Shown: piece after piece, positions 18,414 to 28,286 of the stretch
Position numbering within the stretch: the first letter of the stretch is position 1
Layout of the letters: each line of letters starts with the position of its first letter
Position numbers and translations under genes: made by a program
DNA from: Chloroflexota bacterium
GTDB lineage: Bacteria > Chloroflexota > Anaerolineae > Anaerolineales > Anaerolineaceae
Assembly (NCBI GenBank): GCA_029561345.1
Contig: JAKQJC010000001.1
Coordinates: forward strand, 124,001 to 188,000
Direction: 5' to 3'
Length of the DNA stretch: 64,000 nt
The notes under the pieces: model-generated
What the model was told of the DNA's origin: nothing
Databases searched by the model: none
The model's input: the letters and a program-made list of their open reading frames with translations, nothing else

Positions 18414-19337
18414 ATGAAAAAGGATTTTATCGCCATTTCAGATTATTCTCCCGCTGAATTGCAGGAAATGCTGGATCTGGCCGTCGAATTGAAGAAGGAA
18501 CGCATGACCTACGGCATGAATGTTCCGATTCTGCAGGGCAAATCGTTGGGCATGATCTTCCAGAAACCAAGCCTGCGCACCCGTGTGAGCTTTGAAATGG
18601 GCATGCAGCAGCTTGGCGGCTATGCCTTCTACCTTTCTCCTCAGGAGATTGGCCTGGGCCAGCGCGAATCCATCGCGGATGTATCCCGCGTGCTTTCGGG
18701 TTACGTGGACTGCCTGATGGCCCGTGTGTTCGATCACCAGCATGTTCTTGATCTGGCAAAATGGGCTTCCATTCCTGTGATCAACGGCCTGAGTGATTAC
18801 AACCATCCCTGCCAGGGCATGGCTGACGCCCTGACCATTCTCGAAGAATTTGGCAAGCTGAAGGGCCTGAATGTGGTCTTCCTGGGCGACGGCAACAATG
18901 TGGCGGTTTCCCTGATGCACATCTGCACCAAACTGGGCGCTAATTTTGTCCTGGCTTCTCCCGAAGGGTACGATCTGAACCCTGAAGCACTGGCTCTCGG
19001 CCAGAAATTCGCCGCCGAGTCCGGTGCCAAGATCACCCTGCTGCGCGACCCGCATGAGGCCGTCAAGCATGCTGACGTGATCTACACCGACACCTGGACC
19101 AGCATGGGCCAGGAAGCCGAAGCCAAGAAGCGCGAAGCCGTGTTCCCACCTTACCAGGTGAACGCCGGTCTGGTGGCTGAAGCCAACAAACACGCCATTG
19201 TGCTGCACTGCCTGCCTGCCCACCGCAACCATGAAATCACCGACGAAGTTGCTGACGGCGCGCATTCCCGCCTGTTCCCCCAGGCCCACAACCGTATGCA
19301 TGCCCAAAAGGCCATCTTGGTTAAGATGCTCAAATAA
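18414..19337 (+). CDS. argF: Ornithine carbamoyltransferase
   Basis: 307 residues, family length. The carbamoyl-phosphate site reads SLRTRVSFE (STRTR in E. coli, Leu in place of Thr), the ornithine site is HCLPAHR near residue 265, and [15 protein letters not shown] is present. It makes citrulline from ornithine and carbamoyl phosphate in arginine synthesis (the reverse, catabolic direction is possible). Other arg genes are absent nearby. GGAG lies 8-10 bases before the ATG, and a TATACT (18369-18374) is a possible -10 box. Confidence 0.92.
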   Translation: MKKDFIAISDYSPAELQEMLDLAVELKKERMTYGMNVPILQGKSLGMIFQKPSLRTRVSFEMGMQQLGGYAFYLSPQEIGLGQRESIADVSRVLSGYVDCLMARVFDHQHVLDLAKWASIPVINGLSDYNHPCQGMADALTILEEFGKLKGLNVVFLGDGNNVAVSLMHICTKLGANFVLASPEGYDLNPEALALGQKFAAESGAKITLLRDPHEAVKHADVIYTDTWTSMGQEAEAKKREAVFPPYQVNAGLVAEANKHAIVLHCLPAHRNHEITDEVADGAHSRLFPQAHNRMHAQKAILVKMLK

Positions 19338-19397
19338 ATGGGCCCTGCCCGTTTTTGGATGTTGGTTGATGATCCCAGAATGACATCATAGAAGGTG

Positions 19398-19442
19398 CAA
19401 GGGCGCAAACCCGCTTTACAGACAGAAGGGTTTGCGTCCTTG
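19398..19442. repeat. 15-bp inverted repeat between argF and the CoA-transferase
   Basis: CAAGGGCGCAAACCC (19398-19412) pairs with GGGTTTGCGTCCTTG (19428-19442), one G-U wobble, 15-base loop. It ends 19 bases before the CoA-transferase start. No T-run follows, so it may be a leader hairpin of the downstream gene or an argF 3' end structure. Confidence 0.6.
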
Positions 19443-19461
19443 CGGTTTAAAGGATACAACG

Positions 19462-20775
19462 ATGAACGAATGGCTTAAAAAATATCAGGACCGCATCATG
19501 ACCGCGGATGAGGCGGTGGGTTTGGTAAAATCGGGAGATAAAATCTTCCTGACCGGCAACTGTTCGGTGCCGCAAAAGCTGCTGGGTGCCCTGGTGAAGG
19601 CCGCGCCTGGTTTGCAAGATGTGACCATATACCAGGCATTGGCAGTGGCGGGTTCGGAATACGTCGCCCCGGAAATGGAGGGACATTTGCGCGTCAATTC
19701 GCTGTTCATCAGCCACAATGTGCGCAAGGCGGTGCAGGATGGGCGGGCGGATTTCACGCCGGTGATGCTTTCGGAATTTCCGCTGCTGTTCAAACGCCGG
19801 GTGCTGCCGCTGAATGTGGCTTTTGTGCACCTTTCACCTCCGGATGAACACGGTTTTTGCACTTACGGCATTGAAGCCGGCCTGACGCGCAGCGCCGCCG
19901 AATCGGCGCCGCTGATCATCGCGGAAATCAACCCACAGATGCCGCGCATTCTGGGCGATACCTTCATTCATATCAGCAAGATCAACGCCATTGTGGAGGT
20001 GGATTACCCGCTTTCTGAACTGGCCATGGCCAGCGAAGGCAACAACGATGTGATTGAAAAAATCGCCGGTTATATCGCTGAACGCATTCCGGATGGAGCA
20101 ACCATGCAGCTGGGAATTGGTGCAATTCCGGATGCTGTGCTAAAATACTTGAAGAATAAAAAAGACCTGGGTGTCCATTCCGAACTGTTTTCTGACGGCG
20201 TCATTGAACTGGTGCAGTGCGGCGCCCTGACCGGCGCGCGCAAAACCCTGCATCCGGGAAAGATTGTGGCCGGCTTCATCATCGGCACCAACAAGCTTTA
20301 CCGTTGGGTCAACGACAACCCCATGCTGGAACTGCGGCCGACTGAGTACGTTAACAGCCCTTACACCATTGCCCAGAATGCGCGCATGGTGGCCATCAAC
20401 TCGGCGCTGGAAGTGGACCTGACCGGCCAAATTTGCGCTGACAGCATTGGACCGAAGCTGTACAGCGGTGTGGGCGGTCAGCTCGATTTTATTTACGGCG
20501 CCTCGCTTTCAGATGGCGGTTTGCCGATCATCGCCCTGCCCAGCACCACCACGCTGCGCGACGGTACCCTGATTAGCCGCATCACCCCGATGCTCAAACA
20601 GGGTGCAGGGGTGGTCACCAGCCGCAACCATGTGCATTACGTGGTCACGGAATACGGCATGGTGGACCTGTACGGTAAGTCGATCCGCCAGCGCACGCAG
20701 CTGCTCATTTCCATTGCCCATCCTGAATTTCGTGAAGAGCTCACCAAACAGGCGCGGGCGTTGAATTATTTATAA
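19462..20775 (+). CDS. Acetyl-CoA hydrolase/transferase family (4-hydroxybutyrate CoA-transferase-like)
   Basis: 437 residues from ATG 19462 with AAGGA upstream. Family hallmarks are LGIGAIPDAVL, HSELFSDGVIELV, the region ELRPTEYVNSP with the candidate catalytic Glu, and the nucleotide-binding SGVGGQLDFIYGA. It moves CoA between acetyl-CoA and a carboxylate such as 4-hydroxybutyrate, butyrate or propionate, which fits fermentation. The exact acid cannot be read from sequence. An earlier ORF start at 19432 is rejected because it falls in the hairpin. Confidence 0.85.
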   Translation: MNEWLKKYQDRIMTADEAVGLVKSGDKIFLTGNCSVPQKLLGALVKAAPGLQDVTIYQALAVAGSEYVAPEMEGHLRVNSLFISHNVRKAVQDGRADFTPVMLSEFPLLFKRRVLPLNVAFVHLSPPDEHGFCTYGIEAGLTRSAAESAPLIIAEINPQMPRILGDTFIHISKINAIVEVDYPLSELAMASEGNNDVIEKIAGYIAERIPDGATMQLGIGAIPDAVLKYLKNKKDLGVHSELFSDGVIELVQCGALTGARKTLHPGKIVAGFIIGTNKLYRWVNDNPMLELRPTEYVNSPYTIAQNARMVAINSALEVDLTGQICADSIGPKLYSGVGGQLDFIYGASLSDGGLPIIALPSTTTLRDGTLISRITPMLKQGAGVVTSRNHVHYVVTEYGMVDLYGKSIRQRTQLLISIAHPEFREELTKQARALNYL

Positions 20776-20800
20776 ACAGCACGAAAACCTAACCTTCATC

Positions 20801-20834
20801 AAGGCTCTGGCGCGCGCTGGAGCCTTCTTTTTTC
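20801..20834 (+). terminator. Rho-independent terminator after the CoA-transferase
   Basis: AAGGCTCT pairs with GGAGCCTT (one wobble) around a GC-rich loop; CTTTTTT follows. Confidence 0.8.
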
Positions 20835-20864
20835 TTAAGCCCTGGTATGGCTGGAGGTAATAAA

Positions 20865-22313
20865 ATGGAACGTTTCGCAAAAATTGTCGCCACCCTGGGT
20901 CCGGCCTGCACGGATGAAGCCGTTTTACGGCGGCTGATTGAAGCCGGCATGAATGTGGCGCGGCTGAATTTTTCTCACGGCACCCATGAAGAACACGCCC
21001 GGCGGTTCAGGTTGATTCGTCGGCTGGCGGAGGAGACGGGGCACCCGGTAGCCATTTTGCAGGACCTTCAGGGGCCCAAAATGCGCATCGGCAATATTGC
21101 CAGCGGCTCCATCGAACTCAAAGTGGGGCAGGTGGTTTTGCTGGCTGCGCCGGATGATGTGACGCCGGTGCCGGATCCCGACGAAGTGGTCATTCCGTTT
21201 GATGTGCCGGAATTCAGCAAGGCCGTGCAGCCCGGCGGCCGGATTCTGTTGGATGATGGCAACCTTGAAATGGAAGTGGTGGAAGTGCTGGGAGAAAAGG
21301 TGCGCGTGAAGATGATCTTGGGCGGCAAGCTCAGCTCGCACAAGGGCGTGAACCTGCCCGGCGCGAAGCTGAACATTCCCTGTTTCACCGAAAAAGACAA
21401 AGAAGACCTGGATTTCGGTCTTGAAATCGGGGTGGACCTGGTGGCTATTTCCTTTGTGCGCACGGCGGAAGAAGTGCGCGAGGTTCGCAATGCCATGCGC
21501 GCAGGGGCCAACCCGGGCAAGGTGCCGCTGCTGATTGCCAAACTGGAACGGCCGGAAGCCCTGGAAAATCTGGATGCCATTCTGGAAGTGGCGGATGGGG
21601 TGATGGTGGCGCGTGGAGACCTGGGGGTTGAGATGTCGCCGGCAGCGGTGCCAATTGCCCAGAAAAAGATCATTGAAGGGGCTGCGCGGCGGGCCAAGAT
21701 CGTCATCACAGCCACCCAGATGCTGGATTCAATGATCAGCAATCCGCGTCCAACCCGCGCAGAGGCTTCAGATGTGGCGAATGCAGTGTTTGACGGCACG
21801 GATGCGGTGATGCTTTCAGGAGAAACCGCGGCGGGAAAATATCCCATCGAGAGCGTGATGATGATGGATGAAATTGTGCGCGAAGCGGAGAAGAATTATG
21901 AGGAATGGGGCCACTGTGAAGAACCCTCCCGCAGCAACTTCACCAATGATGCCGTTTCCATCACCCGCGCGGCGCGTGAAATGGCCCATGACCGCAATGT
22001 GGCCGCTATTGCGGTTTTCACCCAAACAGGGCACACGGCGCTGTGGATGTCGAAGGAGCGGCCCAATGTGCCGATTCTGGCGTTCACGCCGCATGAAGGG
22101 GTTTTCCATCAGATGTCTGCCTATTGGGGGACCACGCCCATTCTGGTGCCTTATGCTTCCACGGTTGAAAACATGCTTGAAATTGTCGAGTCAGCCATCA
22201 TTGCCGCCACTTCCATTCAGGCGGGACAGCAGGTGGTTCTGATTTCCGGATTCCCGGTGGGGCATTTCAACCAGCCCAATTTTGCCTTGCTTCACACCAT
22301 CGGGAAAAAATAA
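20865..22313 (+). CDS. pyk: Pyruvate kinase
   Basis: 482 residues from ATG 20865 (GGAGG 8 bases upstream; an ORF start at 20847 is ignored). N-terminus KIVATLGPA, substrate loop NFSHGTHEEH, QDLQGPKMRIG, catalytic MVARGDLGVEMS, and ITATQMLDSMI with TRAEASDVANAVFDGTDAVMLSGETA are all present, followed by the C-terminal allosteric domain. It makes ATP and pyruvate from phosphoenolpyruvate, the last step of glycolysis. trmD starts 3 bases after the stop. Confidence 0.96.
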   Translation: MERFAKIVATLGPACTDEAVLRRLIEAGMNVARLNFSHGTHEEHARRFRLIRRLAEETGHPVAILQDLQGPKMRIGNIASGSIELKVGQVVLLAAPDDVTPVPDPDEVVIPFDVPEFSKAVQPGGRILLDDGNLEMEVVEVLGEKVRVKMILGGKLSSHKGVNLPGAKLNIPCFTEKDKEDLDFGLEIGVDLVAISFVRTAEEVREVRNAMRAGANPGKVPLLIAKLERPEALENLDAILEVADGVMVARGDLGVEMSPAAVPIAQKKIIEGAARRAKIVITATQMLDSMISNPRPTRAEASDVANAVFDGTDAVMLSGETAAGKYPIESVMMMDEIVREAEKNYEEWGHCEEPSRSNFTNDAVSITRAAREMAHDRNVAAIAVFTQTGHTALWMSKERPNVPILAFTPHEGVFHQMSAYWGTTPILVPYASTVENMLEIVESAIIAATSIQAGQQVVLISGFPVGHFNQPNFALLHTIGKK

Positions 22314-22316
22314 TCC

Positions 22317-23063
22317 ATGCATTTTGATGTTTTCACCCTGCTGCCTGAGGTTTTTGAGCCTTATCTGGCAGCCAGCATCATGCAGCGGGCGGTGAGCAAC
22401 CGCCTGCTGGAGGTGCGGCTGCACAATATTCGCGACTGGGCAACCGACCGCCACCACACCACCGATGATACCCCTTACGGCGGAGGGGGAGGGATGGTGA
22501 TGAAACCAGACCCGGTTTTTTCGGCGGTGGAGAGTGTTTTGGGAAATCCGCCAGGCTGTCCGGTGATTTTGATGACCCCGCAGGGCGAGCCGTTTACCCA
22601 AAAAATAGCCATGAAACTGGCAGAATATGACCACCTGGCGCTGATTTGCGGCCGTTACGAGGGATTTGATGAGCGCATTCGTGAACACCTGGCCACTCAC
22701 GAACTTTCGATTGGCGATTATGTGCTGACCGGGGGAGAACTGCCTGCCCTGGTGGTGATGGATGCCCTGACCCGCCTGGTGCCAGGCGCACTGGGCGACC
22801 CGGATGGGGCAACGGATGATTCCCACGCCAGCGGCCTGCTGGAATATCCCCATTACACACGTCCGGTGGAATACCGCGGCTGGCGGGTGCCGGATGTGCT
22901 GCTTTCAGGAAATCACGCCGAAATTGCCCGCTGGCGACGGCAGCAGGCGCTGATGCGCACACTGGAACGCCGGCCTGACTTGTTGAAAACAGCGGAGCTT
23001 ACACCGCTGGATATCAAATTTATCAATTCAATGCAGAAGGAGCAGCCCGACCATGAAGTTTAG
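22317..23063 (+). CDS. trmD: tRNA (guanine(37)-N1)-methyltransferase
   Basis: 248 residues with the SPOUT knot motifs [48 protein letters not shown] and [19 protein letters not shown]. It methylates G37 next to the anticodon to prevent frameshifting. It is separated from its usual rimM/rplS neighbours and instead sits between pyk and an MFS gene. It overlaps that next gene by 11 bases. Confidence 0.96.
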   Translation: MHFDVFTLLPEVFEPYLAASIMQRAVSNRLLEVRLHNIRDWATDRHHTTDDTPYGGGGGMVMKPDPVFSAVESVLGNPPGCPVILMTPQGEPFTQKIAMKLAEYDHLALICGRYEGFDERIREHLATHELSIGDYVLTGGELPALVVMDALTRLVPGALGDPDGATDDSHASGLLEYPHYTRPVEYRGWRVPDVLLSGNHAEIARWRRQQALMRTLERRPDLLKTAELTPLDIKFINSMQKEQPDHEV

Positions 23064-24774
23064 TTACCCCAAAACATTTTTACTGGGTTTTGGCTTTTTT
23101 GGTGTCAGCATCATCTGGGGCACCTACAATGCTTTTGTGCCGTTGTTTTTACAGGACAATTTCGACCTTTCCGCCGGGTGGATTGGCTTTTTCATGACCC
23201 TGGACAATATCGCGGCGCTGTTCATTCAACCGCCGGTGGGAGCCTGGTCGGACCGGCTGCGCACCAAATGGGGACGGCGTTTGCCTTTTATTATGGTTGG
23301 CGCGCCGATTGCGGCGGTGGCTTTCGGTCTGATCCCGATTGCGGCAGGGACGGGGGTTCTGGCCTTTTTTGTGGCCTGCACCAGCTCCCTGCTGCTGAGC
23401 ATGGCTTTCTGGCGCACCCCCGTGATTGCCCTGATGCCCGATATCACCCCCTCTGAACACCGTTCGCAGGCCAACGGCGTGATTAATTTCATGGGCGGCA
23501 TCGGCGGCATCATTTCCTTCCTGCTGGGCGGGCAGCTCTACAATATGAATAAGGGCTTCCCTTTCTGGCTTGGCTCAGCTCTGGTGATTATTTCCAGCAT
23601 TCTGGTACTCATCTTCATCCGCGAACCCAAGGTTTACGAAGCCTCTGAAGAAAAGCCCGACCTGTTGAAAAGCCTCAAGGAAGTGATTTCTGATCAGGAT
23701 AAGAGCGCCTTACGCATTTTATGCGCCATTTTCTTCTGGTTTGTAGCCTACAATGCCATCGAAGCCTTCTTCACCCTTTATGCGGTCAATCATCTGGGCA
23801 TGCCGGGCGGCGATGGAGCCAAGCTTTTGGGCCAGCTCTCGCTGCTCTTTGTGATTTTTGCCCTGCCGGCCGGATATATCGGCGCGCGCATTGGGCGGCG
23901 CAAAACCATTCTGACTGGCATCACCCTGATGACGATTTTGATGTTTTCGATGTATGTGATTCCCACTCAGGTGCTGACCATCACCCTGACCAAGCTGCCA
24001 GTGGTGGGCGTGGTGCCGGTGGTAGGCCTGATTTTGATGCTGGCGGGGGCTTCATGGGCGCTGATTAACATCAACTCGCTGCCAATGGTGGTGGATATGA
24101 CGGATGCATCGCGCACCGGCACTTACACCGGCCTGTATTACCTGTTTTCAACCCTGGCCGCCATTATTGGACCGAACGTGAACGGCTGGATCATTGTCGC
24201 CACGGGCAACCAGTACGGCTCCATCATGCTGTTTGGACCACTCTTTATGATCATGGCGGCGGTGATGATGTGGGGCGTGAAAAAAGGTGAGGCCAAAAAG
24301 GCGGCGCCGGTTTCGATCCCGGCAGCTGTTTCGCAGCGCTCAACCGTGACCTACCTGGGCAAAAAGAGCCAGGGACCCTATGTTTATACCAATTACAGCG
24401 CCAAAACTGCGGCAGATGCGCGGGCTTTCCTGGCTGAGCAGAAGGTGACGGAAGCCAATACCTATGTTGTGGTGGAGACGCCCGAAGGAAATTGGGGCAT
24501 TGATAAAGAAGGGCTTTACCTGGAGCAGCTGCTGCCCTGGCAAACCAACCTGACCCTGGCGCAAAAAGAGGGCAGCCTGGCCGGCCTGCCTGCCACTTTT
24601 GGCCTGAGCATGGCGGCGCGCGGGGTCAACGACAATTTCACCGCCGGCGTGGTGTGCGGCGAATGCGGTCACACCTGGCAGGACGGCCTGCGTTATAAGG
24701 CAGTGACGGTGGTGCGCTGTCCGAAATGTGAAACCTACAACCGCGTGGATACAGACAATCTGACAGTTGTCTGA
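23053..24774 (+). CDS. MFS transporter (SLC45/GPH-like) with soluble C-terminal domain and zinc ribbon
   Basis: 573 residues. Residues 1-415 form a 12-helix major facilitator with [18 protein letters not shown] between helices 2 and 3, as in the sugar-type SLC45/GPH branch. The tail is unusual: about 425-530 is a soluble region ([18 protein letters not shown]...), followed by CGEC (535-538) and CPKC (556-559), a plausible zinc ribbon ending in YNRVDTDNL. Typical members end after helix 12. The start, overlapping trmD, has AAGGAG upstream. Substrate unknown. Confidence 0.82.
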   Translation: MKFSYPKTFLLGFGFFGVSIIWGTYNAFVPLFLQDNFDLSAGWIGFFMTLDNIAALFIQPPVGAWSDRLRTKWGRRLPFIMVGAPIAAVAFGLIPIAAGTGVLAFFVACTSSLLLSMAFWRTPVIALMPDITPSEHRSQANGVINFMGGIGGIISFLLGGQLYNMNKGFPFWLGSALVIISSILVLIFIREPKVYEASEEKPDLLKSLKEVISDQDKSALRILCAIFFWFVAYNAIEAFFTLYAVNHLGMPGGDGAKLLGQLSLLFVIFALPAGYIGARIGRRKTILTGITLMTILMFSMYVIPTQVLTITLTKLPVVGVVPVVGLILMLAGASWALININSLPMVVDMTDASRTGTYTGLYYLFSTLAAIIGPNVNGWIIVATGNQYGSIMLFGPLFMIMAAVMMWGVKKGEAKKAAPVSIPAAVSQRSTVTYLGKKSQGPYVYTNYSAKTAADARAFLAEQKVTEANTYVVVETPEGNWGIDKEGLYLEQLLPWQTNLTLAQKEGSLAGLPATFGLSMAARGVNDNFTAGVVCGECGHTWQDGLRYKAVTVVRCPKCETYNRVDTDNLTVV

Positions 24775-24794
24775 CAAAAAGAGAAAAATTTAAC

Positions 24795-24823
24795 TTGCAT
24801 CAGATGCGTTTCGGCATTATACT
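24795..24823 (+). promoter_or_regulatory. Sigma70-type promoter of the BMP transporter operon
   Basis: TTGCAT (24795-24800), 17-bp spacer, TATACT (24818-24823), 62 bp before the binding-protein start. Confidence 0.65.
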
Positions 24824-24884
24824 TAAGACTATGGGTGAAAACCCGTCCACCCATAAACCAATTTCTTTTTTGGAGGAGAACCGA

Positions 24885-25916
24885 ATGTCCAAGAAGCTTT
24901 CCCTTTTGTTGGCGATCGTTTTGATTGCCTCCGCCGTTCTTTCGGCCTGCACCCCGACAGACAGCAAGCCTGACTGCAGCAAGCCGGAAGTTTTCTGCGT
25001 TGGTCTGGTGACCGATGTTGGCAAAATTGACGACAAGTCCTTCAACCAAAGCACCTGGGAAGGTGTGAAACAGGCTGAGAAAGACCTGGGCGCAAAAGTT
25101 CAGTACATTGAAACCACTGACTCCAAGGACTATGCCAAGAACATCGCCACCTTCGCGGATGCGAAATACGATGTGGTTGTGACCGTGGGCTTTGCCCTGG
25201 GTGAAGCGACCGTCGCCGCGGCCAAAAAGTACCCCGATGTCAAATTCATCGGCGTGGATCAGACCCAGTCTGAAACCATCCCCAACCTGGCTGGCCTCAT
25301 CTTCCCTGAAGATCAGGCGGGCTTCCTGGTGGGCGCCCTGGCTGCCCAGATGACCAAGACCGGCAAAGTCGGCGCCGTCCTCGGCACTGATGCCGTGCCC
25401 GCTGTGTGGCGCTTTGGTGAAGGCTTCCGCGCTGGCGCCATGTACATCAAACCCGACATTGAGATCAATGTGGTCTACCACAATGATGTTGGCTTTGACA
25501 AGACCTTCAGCGATCCTGAATGGGGCAAGACGACCGCCATTGCCATGATCGACAAGCAGGTTGACATCATCTTCGGCGCCGGCGGCAAGACCGGCAACGG
25601 CGCTCTGCTGGGCGCTGCGGAAAAGGGCGTTTACGCCATCGGCGTTGACACCGATCAGTACTACACCGTTCCCGAAGCTCAGAAAGTGCTGCTCTCCAGC
25701 GCGATGAAGCAATTGACCCCCGGCACCTTTGACCTGATCAAACTGGCCAAAGAAGGTAAATTCCCTGGCGGCAATTTCACCGGCAAGTGCGGCTACGCTC
25801 CTTACCATGACCTCGACAGCAAGGTTCCCGCTGAAGTTAAGACCAAGATGGAAGAACTTCAGAAGGGCCTGATCGATGGTTCCCTGCAGACCAACGTTGC
25901 CCCTGTCAAACCCTAA
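24885..25916 (+). CDS. BMP-family nucleoside-binding lipoprotein
   Basis: 343 residues from ATG 24885 (GGAGGAG upstream). A lipoprotein signal peptide ends with lipobox LSAC (Cys near residue 22). The mature part has the BMP/PnrA features VGLVTDVGKIDDKSFNQSTW, GVDQTQSETIPNLAGLIFPE and IIFGAGGKTGNGAL, which bind purine nucleosides in characterised members. It feeds the permeases and ATPase encoded at 26064-29813. The hairpin after its stop may make it the most abundant product of the operon. Confidence 0.92.
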   Translation: MSKKLSLLLAIVLIASAVLSACTPTDSKPDCSKPEVFCVGLVTDVGKIDDKSFNQSTWEGVKQAEKDLGAKVQYIETTDSKDYAKNIATFADAKYDVVVTVGFALGEATVAAAKKYPDVKFIGVDQTQSETIPNLAGLIFPEDQAGFLVGALAAQMTKTGKVGAVLGTDAVPAVWRFGEGFRAGAMYIKPDIEINVVYHNDVGFDKTFSDPEWGKTTAIAMIDKQVDIIFGAGGKTGNGALLGAAEKGVYAIGVDTDQYYTVPEAQKVLLSSAMKQLTPGTFDLIKLAKEGKFPGGNFTGKCGYAPYHDLDSKVPAEVKTKMEELQKGLIDGSLQTNVAPVKP

Positions 25917-25935
25917 TTTTCGCTAGACGGCAAAA

Positions 25936-25969
25936 AATGGGGAAAGAGAGTTCCCTCTCTTTCCCCATT
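25936..25969. terminator. Perfect 15-bp hairpin after the binding-protein gene
   Basis: AATGGGGAAAGAGAG (25936-25950), loop TTCC, exact complement (25955-25969). A-run on the left, no T-run on the right. Such structures between a binding protein and its permeases often stabilise the upstream mRNA or attenuate readthrough; inferred here. Confidence 0.65.
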
Positions 25970-26063
25970 ATCATAAATATAAATTGATGTTTTTTTGGAT
26001 CATCCCGGGTAGGTGCAGCGTTTCTGCACTTATCTGTTGTTATGGGTGGGATTGGAGAGACGC

Positions 26064-27197
26064 ATGGCGGAAAAAGAGAAGACATCCTCGAGCCAACCAA
26101 GAATTTCAGGTTGGCTGCGCTCTGGCCTGAACACCATGCTGGTGCCTGCACTGGCTGTGCTGACGGCAATGATTGTGGGGGGGATTGTGATTGCGCTGGC
26201 GGGAGGTAATCCCTTTGCGGCGTATGCTGGCCTTATTGAAGGTTCTTTTGGTTCCTTGAATGCAATCAGTGAGACGACAGTCTGGGCAACGCCCTATATT
26301 TTTGCGGGCCTGGCTGTCGCTTTTGGCTTCAAAGGCGGCCTGTTCAACATTGGCGCAGAAGGCCAGCTGGCTTTTGGTGCGGTGATGGCCGCGCTGGTGG
26401 GCTACGGTTTGCCCTTGATGGGTGTGGATTTACCGGCGGTCGTCTTTGTTCCCCTGACGGTTGTCGCTGGCATCATCGCAGGCGGGATCTGGGCGGCCAT
26501 CCCCGGCTGGTTGAAAGCTAAATTTGGCGGGCATGAAGTGATTAACACCATTATGATGAACTACATTGCCCTGAACATCACTTCATACTTGCTGAACGGC
26601 CCAATGAAAGACAATAATCCTTTGAATGTGGTGGCGCGTACGCCGTTGATTGCGGAAAGTGCCCGCATTTCAACGGTTTTTCCAGATTATCGCTTTCACT
26701 GGGGTTTCATTCTGGCCCTGCTGGTGGCGGTGCTGATCTGGTTCATCCTGTGGAAAACCACCCTGGGTTTTGAAATCCGCACGGTGGGCACCAACCCTGA
26801 TGCCGCGCGTTACGCAGGGGTCAATGTGTCCAACATTATCATCATCACCATGGTGATCTCAGGCGCGCTGGCCGGCATGGCAGGCTCCATTGAAGTAACG
26901 GCTCTGAATTACCGGCATGAGCTGGGCTTTGCGGTGGGTTACGGCTTTGACGCCATCGCCATTGCTCTGCTGGGCAAAAACCACCCGGCTGGCGTGGTGT
27001 TGGCCTCGCTGCTGTTCGGGGCCATGCGCAACGGGGCAACCCGCATGCAGTTCAACACCCAGATCCCGGTGGATATCATATCAATTATCCAGGCGTTGAT
27101 CCTGCTCTTTGTGGCGGCCGATGCGATTGTCCGGTATATTTACCATATCCGCATCCAGCAGGACCGGCTGGTTTTGACCCGCGGATGGGGCGGTTAG
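26064..27197 (+). CDS. ABC transporter permease, BMP/nucleoside type (first)
   Basis: 377 residues, about 9-10 membrane segments. NIGAEGQLAFGAVMAALVG and GYGFDAIAIALLGKNHPAG are signatures of the BPD_transp_2 family found in nucleoside and branched-chain amino acid importers. GGAGAG lies before ATG 26064; the longer frame from 26013 is not needed. It forms a heterodimer with the next permease, inferred from the pair of genes. Confidence 0.9.
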   Translation: MAEKEKTSSSQPRISGWLRSGLNTMLVPALAVLTAMIVGGIVIALAGGNPFAAYAGLIEGSFGSLNAISETTVWATPYIFAGLAVAFGFKGGLFNIGAEGQLAFGAVMAALVGYGLPLMGVDLPAVVFVPLTVVAGIIAGGIWAAIPGWLKAKFGGHEVINTIMMNYIALNITSYLLNGPMKDNNPLNVVARTPLIAESARISTVFPDYRFHWGFILALLVAVLIWFILWKTTLGFEIRTVGTNPDAARYAGVNVSNIIIITMVISGALAGMAGSIEVTALNYRHELGFAVGYGFDAIAIALLGKNHPAGVVLASLLFGAMRNGATRMQFNTQIPVDIISIIQALILLFVAADAIVRYIYHIRIQQDRLVLTRGWGG

Positions 27198-27210
27198 GAG
27201 GAGCGGCATT

Positions 27211-28275
27211 ATGGAATGGAAACGTTTCGGGTTTATTGCTTTCATTATCGTCGCGCTGTTCTCCATTGTGGTACTCATTGGACAGGCACGAGACCCCATA
27301 CCGACAATTATTATTTCGATGGCTGCGACCACCATTTCGGTGGCTACACCGCTGACCCTGGGGGCGCTTTCGGGCGTGTTCAGCGAGCGGGCTGGGGTGG
27401 TGAATATCGGCATTGAGGGCATGATGCTGACCTCAGCCTTTTTTGGCTGGTTCGGCGCTATTTATTTCAATACTATTCTCAAATTTGAGGCCATGCCTAG
27501 TTTGATTCTGGGTGTGGTGATCGCAGTTCTTGCTGGCGCTTTGATGGGTTTGCTGCACGCGGCCCTGTCCATCACCTTCAAGGTGGACCAGGTGATCGGC
27601 GGCACAGTGATCAACATCCTGGCCATTGGCATCACGGGCTTCTTCAACCGCCAGCTATTTTTTGAAAAGAACAGCATTTTTGGCGGCAATGTGCCGCACG
27701 CCCCGGGAACATTACCCAGTGTCGGCCAGGTACCCTTTCTCGCCAATGTTCCCATTTTGAGCAACCTGCAGCCGATTGCCATTCTGGCGATTGTGCTGGT
27801 GTTTATCTCCACCTTTGTCCTCTTCCGCACGCGCTGGGGCCTGCGCACTCGCGCGGTGGGCGAGCATCCGCGCGCCGCTGACACAGTCGGTATCAATGTC
27901 AGTTTCATGCGCTATGTCAATGTCATCATCAGCGGCTGCCTGGCGGGCCTGGCTGGGGCGTATTTCACCCTGGAATCAGTGCCTTCATTTGAACCCCTGA
28001 TGACCAACGGCCGCGGCTTTATTTCTCTGGCGGCGATGATTTTCGGCAACTGGACGCCCCTGGGCGCCTGGGCGGCCTCGCTGGTGTTCGGCGCAGCGCA
28101 GGCTTTGCAAATTAACCTACAGTTTTACCGTGAACTGATTCCGCCGTCATTATCGCTCTTACAATATCCTTATATTGTTGGCCTGACCCCTTACATCCTG
28201 ACCATGCTGATCCTGACGGGCATCATTGGCAGAACCGTATCACCGGCAGCCGACGGCCAGCCGTACGAGAAATAA
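27211..28275 (+). CDS. ABC transporter permease, BMP/nucleoside type (second)
   Basis: 354 residues, same BPD_transp_2 family. It has VVNIGIEGMMLTSAFFGW in place of the first permease's NIGAEGQ motif, and AAMIFGNWTPLGAWAASLVFG near the C-terminus. AGGAGG precedes the start, 13 bases after the first permease. Together with the partner it forms the membrane channel of the importer. Confidence 0.9.
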   Translation: MEWKRFGFIAFIIVALFSIVVLIGQARDPIPTIIISMAATTISVATPLTLGALSGVFSERAGVVNIGIEGMMLTSAFFGWFGAIYFNTILKFEAMPSLILGVVIAVLAGALMGLLHAALSITFKVDQVIGGTVINILAIGITGFFNRQLFFEKNSIFGGNVPHAPGTLPSVGQVPFLANVPILSNLQPIAILAIVLVFISTFVLFRTRWGLRTRAVGEHPRAADTVGINVSFMRYVNVIISGCLAGLAGAYFTLESVPSFEPLMTNGRGFISLAAMIFGNWTPLGAWAASLVFGAAQALQINLQFYRELIPPSLSLLQYPYIVGLTPYILTMLILTGIIGRTVSPAADGQPYEK

Positions 28276-28286
28276 CCGGAGGAAAA

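Noticed and set aside
18438..19307. 289-codon minus-strand frame opposite argF
   Set aside because: Antisense shadow of argF; no start site or family likeness.
19398..19442. Riboswitch before the CoA-transferase
   Set aside because: Only a single hairpin is visible, without a conserved aptamer core or a switching terminator.
24735..25808. 357-codon minus-strand frame opposite the BMP lipoprotein gene
   Set aside because: The plus strand encodes a full BMP protein with signal peptide and promoter; the minus frame is a shadow.
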